Origin: G963668605 sp963668605 | GTDB taxonomy: Bacteria; Acidobacteriota; Terriglobia; Bryobacterales; Bryobacteraceae | Direction of reading: 5' to 3' | DNA: 64,000 nt | NCBI GenBank assembly: GCA_963668605.1 | Contig: OY764903.1 | Coordinates: 1,984,001-2,048,000, forward strand | In this document: positions 1 to 9,700 of the stretch, in pieces | Numbering within the stretch: the first letter of the stretch is position 1 | Layout: the number at the start of each line of letters is the position of its first letter | Notes under the pieces: model-generated | What the model was told of the DNA's origin: nothing | What the model saw: only the letters and a program-made list of their open reading frames with translations | Database searches by the model: none | Made by a program: the position numbers and the translations under genes

Positions 1-1035
1 GAGGATGTCGGCTGCCTTGGCTGTCCAAACGAATGGTTTGGGCTTGTCGTTGTGCTTGTCGATGTAGTCGCCGATGGCCATGATCAATTCCTCGACATCA
101 CGGAAGACCCCGCGGCGTAGCCTCTGCTCGGTGAGATCGCGGAAGAAGCGCTCGACCATGTTGAGCCACGAACTACTGGTCGGGGTGAAGTACATGTGAA
201 AGCGCGGATGGCGCGCCAGCCACTTCTGCACCTTCGGATGCTTGTGCGTGGCGTAGTTGTCGGCGATCAGGTGCAGGTCTTTGCTGGGCGGCGTCAGGTC
301 GTCGATGACGCGTAGAAACTTCAGCCACTCCTGGTGACGGTGCCGGTCGTCGCACATACTGATCACGGTGCCATCCAGCGTGCTCATGGCTGCGAACAGC
401 GTCGCGGTTCCATTGCGCTTGTAGTCGTGGGTCATGGTGCCGCAGCGACCCTTCTTCAGCGGGAGTCCAGGCTGCGTACGGTCCAGCGCTTGGATCTGGC
501 TCTTTTCATCGGCGCACAGCACGATGGCGTGTTCCGGCGGGCTGAGGTAGAGCCCAATGATGGCTTCCAGTTTCTCCGCGAACTCCGGATCGTTGCTGAC
601 TTTAAACGTGCGCGACAGGTGCGGCTTCAAGCCATGTCTGTGCCAGATGCGACGCACGCTCTTCTCACTAAGACCCGCCGCCTCCGCCATCGTGCGGGTG
701 CTCCACTGGGTCGCGTTGGCGGGGGTCTCCTGGGTGGTCCTCCGGACCACCTCCTGCACTTTGGCTGGTGTGATGGTTGGGGTACGGCCAGGCCGCGGTG
801 CGTCTTTCTCCAATCCGGCCAAACCCAATTTCAAAAAACGCTTTCTCCAGCGAGCCGCTTTCTGGTTGCTGATGCCGATCTCGGCGGCGATCTCCAGATC
901 CTGCTTGCCGGCTGCCGCCAACAGGACGACGCGCGCTCGTTCGACTTGGCGGGCAGGCAGCGACCGGCCCCGCGCCCACTGCTGCAAGACTTGCTTCTGG
1001 TCGTCGGTTAACACGATAGTGGGTGCGACACGCAT
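1..1035 (-). CDS. IS630-family transposase, cut by window start
   Basis: The minus-strand frame is open from the ATG at 1035 to base 1 (345 codons) with no stop, so the C-terminus lies outside the window. An SD-like GGAG precedes the start. The N-terminal third has two helix-turn-helix regions (roughly residues 10-65 and 90-140, with IGISNQKAARWRKRFL). The DDE catalytic core follows: D176 in CADEKSQ, D259 in IADNYATHKHP and E295 in SSWLNMVERFF, a DD35E spacing close to the IS630/Tc1 pattern. The last visible residues (DYIDKHNDKPKPFVWTAKAADI) are typical of the end of these transposases, so only a few codons are likely missing. The gene appears intact. It is transcribed away from the adjacent IS1634 element. 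The outer terminal repeat of this IS was not identified. Confidence 0.9.
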   Translation of the reverse strand, partial: MRVAPTIVLTDDQKQVLQQWARGRSLPARQVERARVVLLAAAGKQDLEIAAEIGISNQKAARWRKRFLKLGLAGLEKDAPRPGRTPTITPAKVQEVVRRTTQETPANATQWSTRTMAEAAGLSEKSVRRIWHRHGLKPHLSRTFKVSNDPEFAEKLEAIIGLYLSPPEHAIVLCADEKSQIQALDRTQPGLPLKKGRCGTMTHDYKRNGTATLFAAMSTLDGTVISMCDDRHRHQEWLKFLRVIDDLTPPSKDLHLIADNYATHKHPKVQKWLARHPRFHMYFTPTSSSWLNMVERFFRDLTEQRLRRGVFRDVEELIMAIGDYIDKHNDKPKPFVWTAKAADIL

Positions 1036-1120
1036 GCGCTTCGTCTCCTGATTATAGAGACGTCGCTCTGTCGTTATTGGTTACTATTTAGGTCGCAGTA
1101 CACTAGGTATGCCGGCACAA

Positions 1121-1142
1121 CTAGCGGGAGTTTCCTAGGGCG
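1121..1142. repeat. IS1634 left terminal inverted repeat
   Basis: Begins CTAGCGGGAGTTTCCTA and matches the reverse complement of 3029-3050 at 21 of 22 positions, with the single mismatch at base 18. Confidence 0.85.
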
Positions 1143-1251
1143 ATAGCGCTGCTTCCCCAGAAGATCATGGCACAAAAGGGGATATCACGCTCCCTTTTGT
1201 ATATACGGAATTAGCAATCGACTGTGTGCCTGTTTCACATTTTAAGATCTT

Positions 1252-1283
1252 GATTGACAAGCAACTGTCAATCGATGTATATA
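1252..1283 (+). promoter_or_regulatory. Candidate transposase promoter with overlapping dyad
   Basis: TTGACA at 1254-1259 is followed after 18 bp by TATATA at 1278-1283, so transcription would start almost at the ATG at 1292. The -35 box lies inside an 8-bp inverted repeat, GATTGACA (1252-1259) and TGTCAATC (1266-1273), a plausible binding site for a repressor or for the transposase itself. This is inferred from the sequence pattern only. Confidence 0.4.
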
Positions 1284-1291
1284 CGTAATGA

Positions 1292-2959
1292 ATGGCTTCG
1301 CTTCAAGCCTACCAATCGCACGGCATCCGGTATTACCGGATCGTCGAATCGTTCCGCAAAGACGGCCAGCCATCGATTCGCGTCCTGGCCCATCTGGGTC
1401 GCGTCGACGATATCCTGCAGCTTCATCAGCAGCACAACGAAGTGCCCGTGAGGGTCTCTTCGGTTTCCGCGGGCGCGGTGACGGCGCTTCACCAGTTGGT
1501 GCGGGAGTTCGACTTGGCCGGCCGGATCGACCGCGCCATTGCTCCGGATGGCGCGGTACAGGTTCGCGACGCATTGACCGTGGGCCAATCCTTGGCAGCC
1601 GCCATAATCGCGCGCGCCTGTGCGCCGCGCAGCAAACGTGCTTTTGCCGATTGGGCCAAGACAACATACCTGCCCGAGTTGATGCACTTCTCCGCCTCCG
1701 ATCTGACGAGCCAGCATTTCTGGGATCAAATGAACGCCGTGCCCGTGGACCAGTTGGCGGTCATCGAACAGGAACTGGTGCGCGCGGTGGTCGGCGTGGA
1801 GCAACTGCAATTGAAGGCGCTGGCCTATGACACGACTAACTTCTATACCCATATTGCCAGCACGAACCTGCGTCCGAAACTGCCCCAGCGCGGACACAAC
1901 AAACAAGGCCGCTACGATCTCCGCCAGATGGGCTTGGCGCTGGTGGTCGATCAAGATACACAGTTGCCGTTGGCCCATGGTTTGTACGAAGGAGCGCGTT
2001 CGGACATGCGGACGTTTGCGGAGTTTCTCAAGCCCATCCGGCAACGGCTGCGCGCGTTGAGCGGCCAACCCGAGCAGCTCACCCTGGTCTTCGATGCCGG
2101 AGCGTCGTCGAAGCAGAACCTGGAAGGCATGCTGCATTACGTCACGGCGCTTCGTCCTTCCAATCACCTCGCTTTACTTTCCGAAGCTGCCGGACAGCTG
2201 TCGGAAGTGCTCTTGTCCAACGGTGTTGCCGTTCGCGCCTGGCGAGTCCAACGAGTGGTTGCCGGAAAGCAACGGGAAGTAGTGGTGGTCTTCAGCCCAC
2301 AACTTCATGAGGGGCAATTGCGGGGATTGCATCAGTCCATGGCGCGGAGTCAGCGCGAATTGCAGGAACTGGGACAGCGTCCGCGACTGAGCGCCGAGGC
2401 GGCCAAACGGAAACTGGAGAAAATCCGCGGCCACCAATATCTGCGTTCCTTGCTGGGCTACAAAATCGACACCGGCGAACAAGGGGCCATGCGGATCTGC
2501 GTGTGGAGTGACTGGCAAGAGTACCAGCGGTTGATCACACGTTATTTCGGACTTCGCATCTTAATCACGGATCGCGCGGAGTGGAGCACAGCGCAAATCA
2601 TCGAAGCCTATTGTGGGCAATCCAAAGTGGAAGCTGCGTTTCGCGATCTGAAGGATCCCCGCATGCTTTCCACCCGGCCACAGTTTCACTGGACCGATCA
2701 GAAGCTCCACGTGCACACTTTTATGTCCGTGACGGCCTATCTGCTGGTCACATTGCTGCACCGGCGCGCTACACAGAAAGCAGCATTTGAGGGCAGTTCC
2801 CGCCGATTGCTGGAAGCGTTGGCGGAAGTACGCTGTTGCCGGTTGATCGATATGACTGGCCGCAAGGGCAGGCCGCGCGTACGTTTGCAGATCGAAGAAA
2901 TGGATGCGTCCAGGATGAAATTAGCCCGAGCACTTGGTGCGCTGCCCGCGATCCATTGA
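1292..2959 (+). CDS. IS1634-family transposase (IS4-like DDE)
   Basis: A 555-residue protein starting MASLQAYQSHGIRYYRIVES, the usual N-terminus of IS1634 transposases. The catalytic core carries the expected acidic residues: D in ALVVDQDTQLPLAHG, D in LTLVFDAGASSKQN, and the IS4-type signature Y-x2-Q-x3-E-x6-K in YCGQSKVEAAFRDLK (Q replaces the more common R). Family members are about 500-600 residues, so the protein is full length and apparently functional. The start at 1292 is preferred over the out-of-frame ATG at 1288 because only this frame gives the conserved N-terminus. It lies within the inverted repeats at 1121 and 3050. The stop is followed by about 70 bp to the right end, which contains another copy of a GTATATACG motif. 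Confidence 0.93.
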   Translation: MASLQAYQSHGIRYYRIVESFRKDGQPSIRVLAHLGRVDDILQLHQQHNEVPVRVSSVSAGAVTALHQLVREFDLAGRIDRAIAPDGAVQVRDALTVGQSLAAAIIARACAPRSKRAFADWAKTTYLPELMHFSASDLTSQHFWDQMNAVPVDQLAVIEQELVRAVVGVEQLQLKALAYDTTNFYTHIASTNLRPKLPQRGHNKQGRYDLRQMGLALVVDQDTQLPLAHGLYEGARSDMRTFAEFLKPIRQRLRALSGQPEQLTLVFDAGASSKQNLEGMLHYVTALRPSNHLALLSEAAGQLSEVLLSNGVAVRAWRVQRVVAGKQREVVVVFSPQLHEGQLRGLHQSMARSQRELQELGQRPRLSAEAAKRKLEKIRGHQYLRSLLGYKIDTGEQGAMRICVWSDWQEYQRLITRYFGLRILITDRAEWSTAQIIEAYCGQSKVEAAFRDLKDPRMLSTRPQFHWTDQKLHVHTFMSVTAYLLVTLLHRRATQKAAFEGSSRRLLEALAEVRCCRLIDMTGRKGRPRVRLQIEEMDASRMKLARALGALPAIH

Positions 2960-3028
2960 GTCGCGTGGTATATACGGAACGCCACGCTATCTCCTTCACC
3001 CTGCAATACATCCCCGCCTTCTTACTCG

Positions 3029-3050
3029 CGCCGTAGGAAACTCCCGCTAG
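3029..3050. repeat. IS1634 right terminal inverted repeat
   Basis: Ends TAGGAAACTCCCGCTAG, the mirror of the left end. It defines the right border of the element just upstream of the uridine-kinase gene. Confidence 0.85.
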
Positions 3051-3067
3051 TAGTTTCAGCCGCAACT

Positions 3068-3721
3068 ATGCACGAGAGCAGACCGTACCTGATCGGGATC
3101 GCCGGATCTTCGTGTTCCGGTAAGAGCGAGCTGACGCGTAGGCTCGCCGGGCTGCTGCCGGCCTCGGTGCTGACGATCGATTCTTACTACCGCGAGATGG
3201 CGCACCTGCGTCTCGAAGAGCGCGCGAAGTGCAATTTCGACGAGCCCGGAGCGCTAGACGAAGTGCTGCTGCTCGAACACGTGCAGGCGCTCTCGCGCGG
3301 GTTGAGCATCGATCGTCCGACCTACGATTTTTCGACCCACGCGCGCACGGGCGCCGTCGACCACATCATCCCGGGCGGCTTCGTAATCGTCGAAGGGCTT
3401 TTTGCCCTGCACTGGGCGGGACTGCGCGATCTGCTTTCGACCAGCGTCTATATTCACGCCGCCGATGAGATCTGCTACGAGCGCCGCCTAGAGCGCGACG
3501 TGCGCGAACGTGGACGCACGCCGGAGTCCGTATTTCAGCAATATCACGCGACCGTGCGGCCGATGGCAGAGCGCTTCGTGTGGCCCACACGGCAGCACGC
3601 AGATCTGGTCGTCAGCGGAACCGAGCCGCTTGAAGAATCTACAGCCGCGGTGCTGGCGCATGTCGATGCGCACCGCTCCGGTTTTGCTGCGACCGCAATG
3701 CAGGCCGCGTTCGCGGACTGA
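3068..3721 (+). CDS. udk: Uridine kinase / P-loop nucleoside kinase
   Basis: A 217-residue cytoplasmic kinase of the uridine kinase/phosphoribulokinase family, expected to phosphorylate uridine or cytidine in pyrimidine salvage. The Walker A P-loop is GIAGSSCSGKSELTRRL near residues 10-26. The substrate region is DSYYRE with downstream FDEPGA (uridine kinases usually have NFDHPDA), and the Walker B-like strand is GFVIVEGLFAL. Length matches the family (about 210). The changes in the substrate motif mean a related substrate is possible. No clear SD precedes the ATG, and the IS1634 right end is only 17 bp upstream, so the native leader has probably been displaced. The gene converges on the giant repeat-protein gene with a gap of about 20 bp. 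Confidence 0.75.
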   Translation: MHESRPYLIGIAGSSCSGKSELTRRLAGLLPASVLTIDSYYREMAHLRLEERAKCNFDEPGALDEVLLLEHVQALSRGLSIDRPTYDFSTHARTGAVDHIIPGGFVIVEGLFALHWAGLRDLLSTSVYIHAADEICYERRLERDVRERGRTPESVFQQYHATVRPMAERFVWPTRQHADLVVSGTEPLEESTAAVLAHVDAHRSGFAATAMQAAFAD

Positions 3722-3742
3722 TGAGATTGCTGAACGCCGGAA

Positions 3743-6700
3743 TCACGGCACGCGAATCAGCACTCCAGGCTGGGAAATGGCGCCGCCGGCTTCGAGCAAG
3801 AGCGTAGCCTGGCCCGCGTCGAGTCCGGTGGGCAGTCGCAACTTGAGCGCCGCGCGCCCCGGCTGGCCGTCGATGTTCGCAATGGAGAGAACCTCGGCGG
3901 GATAACCGCCCACACTGGCACTCAAGGGAAGATCGCCGATGCCGGTGACCTGTACGGTCACAGTGCCTGGTTCCGAAGGCAGTTGCAGCGCGGCTCCGCG
4001 GCCCAGAAAATCGCCAGTAAAAATTGCCGGATTCGCGCGCGCGATTTCGAGCGAAACGGTTTCGCTGGACCGGCCTGAATCGTCGAGCGACAGACTGAAG
4101 CGCTGCTTTCCGGCGAGGCTTTCCGGCGCTACGAGTTCAATGCAGCGTTCCGTTCTCACGAGTGCCGGAGTCACAAAACCATCGATCAGAACTTCGGTCG
4201 ACGCCGTGAAACCGTGACCGTAGATATGAATCAGTTGGCCGGCTGCCACAGGTCCGGGATTGTAACTCGCGGCGTTCAGCACGGAACCGATCGCGGGGCC
4301 GGAGCGATCAGCTTGCGCCAGAGCGCCCGCAGCCGCTGAAGCGGCCGGCATCGGCTGCAAGTAGCCGTCCGCGCCGAGCGAACCCCATCCGCCCCCGGCC
4401 GCGAGAATGTCGTGCTCCTGCTGCAATGCATAGTGGTAGATCGGGTAAGGGGCGGGCGGCAGGAAGCGCAGGCGGTATGTGGCCAATGTGCCTGGCGTTT
4501 GCGCCGAGAGCAGAAACGAGTCGATCCCCTCGCCGACGTACAGGTTGTGTTGCCGGACGGCGGCCTTGTATTCTTCCCGGTCGCGTGTCCAGAAGTGGAA
4601 GATCGGCGCGCCGTTCTGCGGAAAGAAGAGCAGTCTGTAGTATGGCCGCGTCGGTATGCCAGCGAGGGTGTTGGGTTGGTTGTAGGCCATACCCGGAGGC
4701 GGGTCCTCCGGCTGGAAGCCGCGCGAAACCAACACATCGCGCTCGTTCTGGCTGGCCGTGAAGAAATGGGCAAAATTCACAGGATTGTAGAGCCGGTAGC
4801 GCGCGATTCGCACGGGCGAGGGCGCTTCCGGAATCCAGAGACCCAGACACGATTGATCTTCGCCCGCGCCAGCCGCATCCTTTGCCCAGGTGCACACAGC
4901 TTTGCGCGGTTCGCGGCCGCCCCCGGATCCAAAGCCCGGCTTGAAGGCGACCGCGAGATTCACGGTTAACGTATTTCCGGTTCCGCTGAACGAGGTCGCC
5001 GCCGCGTCGAGCGAACACGCCGCGTTCGCGAGCCCGTTGGCCGAACCCAACGTCACCGGTCCAAGCCAATTGGCTCCGGCGTCATCCAGGAGAAAAAGCT
5101 GACTGGTGGCCGGCCGGAACTCGGCGACGCACCCGCCAGCCGCGCCGGCATACGATTCGTGCATTCGAATGTAGGCGCGAGTGACGTCGGTCCAACCGTT
5201 GTTGTCGTTGAACGTCAAAACGAAGACCTGGCTGGCGCCCGCGCCCTCAAATGGCGTTAGTTCGAGCGCGTAGGGCGGCGCATTCGTCACGCCGCCTCCG
5301 CCTGCCGCAGCAAAATTGGCCGTGACGCCGCGCGGAGCGTTCATCACGATGCTCTGTGGATTCGCCGCGCCGCCGAGATCGCCGGAATAAAACTGGAAGG
5401 TGTACTTCGCCGCGGGAGCCGCACTCAGTTGCACTGTCGTGCCCGCATTGTAGAAGCCGTCCGCGCTGGAGGGCGACGCGCTGAGAGATCCACTCGAAGC
5501 CGGATTCCCGGCAAGACTTAGTAAATGCTGCACCATGAAACTGGCCGTGAAAGTGGCTGCCGTCGCGGGCGTTGTAATTGTGTGCGCCAGCGCCCCATTG
5601 TCACTCCAAGAAGCGAAGACATGGCGCGTTGCGCCCGAACTCTGCTGTGCGTTTGTAGAGATGGAGTGCGTCGTCCCGGCGGTCCAGGTAAACGTGCGGG
5701 GCGCGCTGTAGGTGACCGAATCCACGGTGATGGCCAGACCCGGCGGAGAGGTCGTCACGGTGACTCCGGCGGTAGCGCTGAAATTGGCCGTAACCGAACG
5801 TGGCCCGTTCATCACGACACTCGCCGGTGTCACAACGCCCGTCGCGTCGCCCGCGAACCCGGCGAACACATAGCCGCTGTTGACACCAGCGGAGATCTGC
5901 ACGGACGTGCCGGAACTGTAATAACTGTCGCTCGAAACGGGGAGGGCCGTCAGCGTACCTCCGCTGGCCGGATTTGCAGTCAGATTCAATAGGTATTGCG
6001 TGTCGAAGGAAGCCGTGAATGTGGCCGAACCCGCCGCCGCGCTGATATTATGCGCAGCCGCGCCGCCATCGCTCCAGGTCGTGAAAACGTAGCGCGTGCC
6101 TCCCCCGCCCTGTCGAGCCGCGACGGCAACCGAGTGTGTCGCGCCGGCAACCCAGTTGAAGGTGCGCGGCGCCGTATAGTCCGTCGAATCGACATTGACT
6201 GTCATGCCCGGAGGCGAGGTAGCGATTGTCACTTGGCTGACAGCCTGGAAAGCCACGCTGACGCTGCGCGGCGCGCTCATACTGAGAGACGCCGGGTTGC
6301 CGCTTCCGGCCAGATCGCCGCCAAAAGACGAGAAGTTGTAGCCAGCGGCCGGGGAGGCGCTGACCTGCACAACCGTGCCCGAATCATAATAGCCATCCGT
6401 CGAAGCAGGGCTCGCGGCAAGCGTTCCTCCCGCCGAGGGAACTGCGGAAAGACTTAGAAGATACTGTGGCGTATAACTTGCTGTGTATGTCGTGTTACTC
6501 GCCGGAGTGATGATAGCGTGCGTACTGGCTCCAGCGTCGCTCCAGTTACTAAGTGTATGGCGTGTCGTTCCGGAACCTTGTCTCACGGCTGCGGCGAGCG
6601 TGTGCGAACTGCCAGGCAGCCATTGGAACGTCTGTGCGGCGTTGTAAGTGGCGTTATCCACGCTGAAGGCGAGCCCCGCGGGTGACGTGCCAATGGTAAT

Positions 6701-9700
6701 CGCATAGGTGGCACTGAACACCGCGTTCAGGCTGCGCGGTGCGGTCATGGCAAGCATAGCGGGATTCGTCGCGCCGCTGGCGTCGCCTTGAAAGGAGCTA
6801 AAGACAAAGCCGTTGGCCGAAGCGGCGGTTACCTGCACGGCGGTTCCACTGGGATAGTAGCCATCCGCCGAGGGTGGAACGAAGACCAGCGAGCCTCCGC
6901 CGGGCGTCGATGTAGTTGTAAGCAGATACTCCGCGGCGAAAGTTGCGATGTAACTGGCTCCGCCGGACTGTGCCGTGATCGTATGTGTGGCGGCGCCCGC
7001 GTCGCTCCAACTGGAGAACTGGTAGCGCGTCCCGCTCGTGCCTTGTGTCGCGGTCACGCCGATTGAGTGGCTGCCGCCCGGAGTCCAGGTGAAGGTTTGC
7101 GGGGAAAGATAAGCCGCTCCGTCGACTATGATCGAGAGGCCCGGCGGCGACGTCGTGATGGTCGCCGAACCCGGCGTCCCGAAATTCGCCGTTACCGCGC
7201 GGGGCGCACTCATGACGACGCTGGCCGGGGACGACGCGCCGCTCGCATCTCCGGAGAACGCGGCGAAGTAATAGCCCTGGGCAGCCGCTGCCGAGACCTG
7301 CACGGCCGCACCGGCATCGTAGTAGCCCTCCACCGACGGCGGCGCTGCAGTCAGCGTACCTCCGGCGGCGGGAGAAGCGGAAATGGCCAGTAAGTGTTGA
7401 GTGACGAACGATGCCGTGTAAGTGGCCGCCGAAGCGGGCGCGATTAGCGCATGGGAGAGCGCGCCGCCGTCGCTCCAGTTGGAAAAGCGATAGCGTGTGC
7501 CGCCCGCACCCTGCGGGCTGGCAACCGCGATGGAGTGGCTGCTGCCCGGTGTCCATGCGAAGGTCTGCGGCGCGGAATAGGTCACGGAGTCCACGACGAT
7601 TGACAATCCGGGCGGCGAGGTTGCGACAACCATCGGCGTCAGCGCAGTGAAATTCGCGGTCACCGCTCTGGGCCCGTTCACCGTTAACACGGTTGGGCTG
7701 TTCGAGCCAGTCAGATCTCCGCTGAAGGATTGAAACGAGAAGCCGTTGGCTGCCGACGCAGCCACCTGCACAACGGCGCCCATATTGTAGAATCCGTCCG
7801 CGGAGGCCGGATTCAGCGTGAGCCCACCGCCGGTCTGCGGCACAATCGCGGTCGAAACAAGATGCTGTGTTTGATACGTTGCCGTGTAGGTCGCATTCCC
7901 GCCCGGAGCGGCGATAGTGTGGGACGCTCCGCCGCCGTCGCTCCAACTGGAATAGATGTTGCGAGTCGCACCACTGCCCTGCACCGCTGCTGCGGAGAGT
8001 GTGTGGCTGCTGCCCTGCACCCAGGAGAAGAGCTGTGGCGTCGTATAGCTGGCGCCGTCGACCACAACAGGGAGTCCCGCCGGTATCGTGGACACTGTAA
8101 CCAGCACACCATTCAGCACGGCGATCTGCTTCGGCTGACCGCCCGTGCTGAGGTTCGGCCAGATCAGCATAGGAGTCTCGCCGCCACTCGCGAACCCCGG
8201 AGCGCTCTCGCCAAACTGGTAATAGAGCGTACTCGCGGTGACCGGCGCGGTCATGTCCGTTGCGGATTGCCAGTTGCCGTTTCCCGCGGTCGTGAGATAT
8301 CCGGAGGCTTGCGTGCCGGTGACATTCCCTGACAGCGGGCTGGAAGCGTACCAGATCCGCGCGCCCGGAGCGCCTTCCAGCACGTCGCCGCTATCGCTGT
8401 AATTCAACACAACGCTGAAGGCAGCGCCGGGCGTGACCGTGGCGGGCGTAGCGCTATCCACCGAAAAAGCGACGTCGGCCAACGAAATTGAGACGGCCGC
8501 GGAAGCGCCGGATAGCTGGATGCCAAGCGCCTTGCCCGTCCGCAGGATAGCTGGATTCGTCGCGCCGGTACTCGTCCACGCGATGGCGCGGGCACGATAC
8601 GGCCCACCCTGCGGCGCGCCAATGTTGAGCACGACGGACCCGGCGCCGGGCGCAATCACTTGCGTCGCCAACAGGCGCGGACTGATGCCGCCTCCATCGA
8701 CTACCACCGCGACACGCGTCGCCGCCGCGGGAATATTCGAGATCGCGACCGCAAGATAGCGGTTCAACGTTACGTTGATTTGTTGCAGTGCCGCCCCAGC
8801 AGAGACGTTCGGCCAGATCAGATACGGCGTCTCCTGCGCGTCCGTGCTCGCAAAGTCCTGCGCCGCTTCGCCGAGTTGATAGTAAAGCGTTCCCGCAGTG
8901 CCCGGCAGAGTCACGGGCACGCTAGCGCGCCACTGCCCTGCCCCGGCAGATGCCCATGTGCCCGTCACTGCTGTCCCGCCGAAATTCTGCGCGAACGCCG
9001 TCTGGCCCGTCCAGACCCGCGCGGAAGTCGCGGATTCGAGCACCGCGCCGCTATCCAGCACATTCACGGCGATCGTGACCGCGCTGCCTGTCGTGCCGCT
9101 CGACGGAGTCGACCCGTCGAGCAGCATCGAGATGTCGCCGAGCGCGATCGAAGCGCTGGCTACGCCCGCGCCGGCGATCACGCCGTTCACCTGTCCGCTG
9201 CGCAGAATCGCGGGTCGCGAAGTGCTTCCCGGATTGCTGTTGAAGGCCAGCGCGCGGATGCGATACGGTCCGCCCGCCGGCACGCCAAGGCTCAGCGTGG
9301 TCGAGGCCGTGCCGGCACTGAAGCTCTGGGAAGAGACGATGCGCCCCGTCAGGCCGATGCCGTCCACAACTGCGGTGACCTTGTTCGCGCCCGCCGGAAT
9401 CTGATTGACGGTCAAGCTGACGGAGGTCTGCGAGGTCACCGCGAGTTGCAGCAGCGGCGCGCCTTGTTGAATGTCCGGCCAGACTACGAACGGCGACTCC
9501 TGGTTGTTCGGGTTGCGGAAATCGGGCGCGGATTCGCCGAACTGGTGGTACAACGTGCCGGCGGTCGCGGGCAGGCGCAGGTCGACCACGGCTTGGCGCG
9601 CTCCGGAGACCGGCTGGCTCATCGGACCAAACGTCTGCGCCGCGTACATGTTCAAACTGAACGGCGTGGAGCTGTACCAGATGCGTCCCGTCGTGCGGCC

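Larger units (their letters stand above)
1121..3050 (+). mobile_element. IS1634-family insertion sequence, complete
   Basis: A 1930-bp element bounded by imperfect inverted repeats of 22 bp (1121-1142 and 3029-3050; 21 of 22 positions match, the first 17 perfectly). It contains a single intact transposase gene. The outermost four bases, CTAG, are self-complementary at both ends, so they may be either part of the inverted repeat or a 4-bp palindromic target duplication; the flanks show no other obvious direct repeat. The right end lies 17 bp before the uridine-kinase start codon. Intact ends and an intact frame suggest a fairly recent insertion. Confidence 0.85.

Noticed and set aside
5300..8120. 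Regular ~465-bp repeats suggesting a CRISPR or satellite array
   Set aside because: They are in-frame protein repeats with conserved residues; no short identical repeats or spacers.
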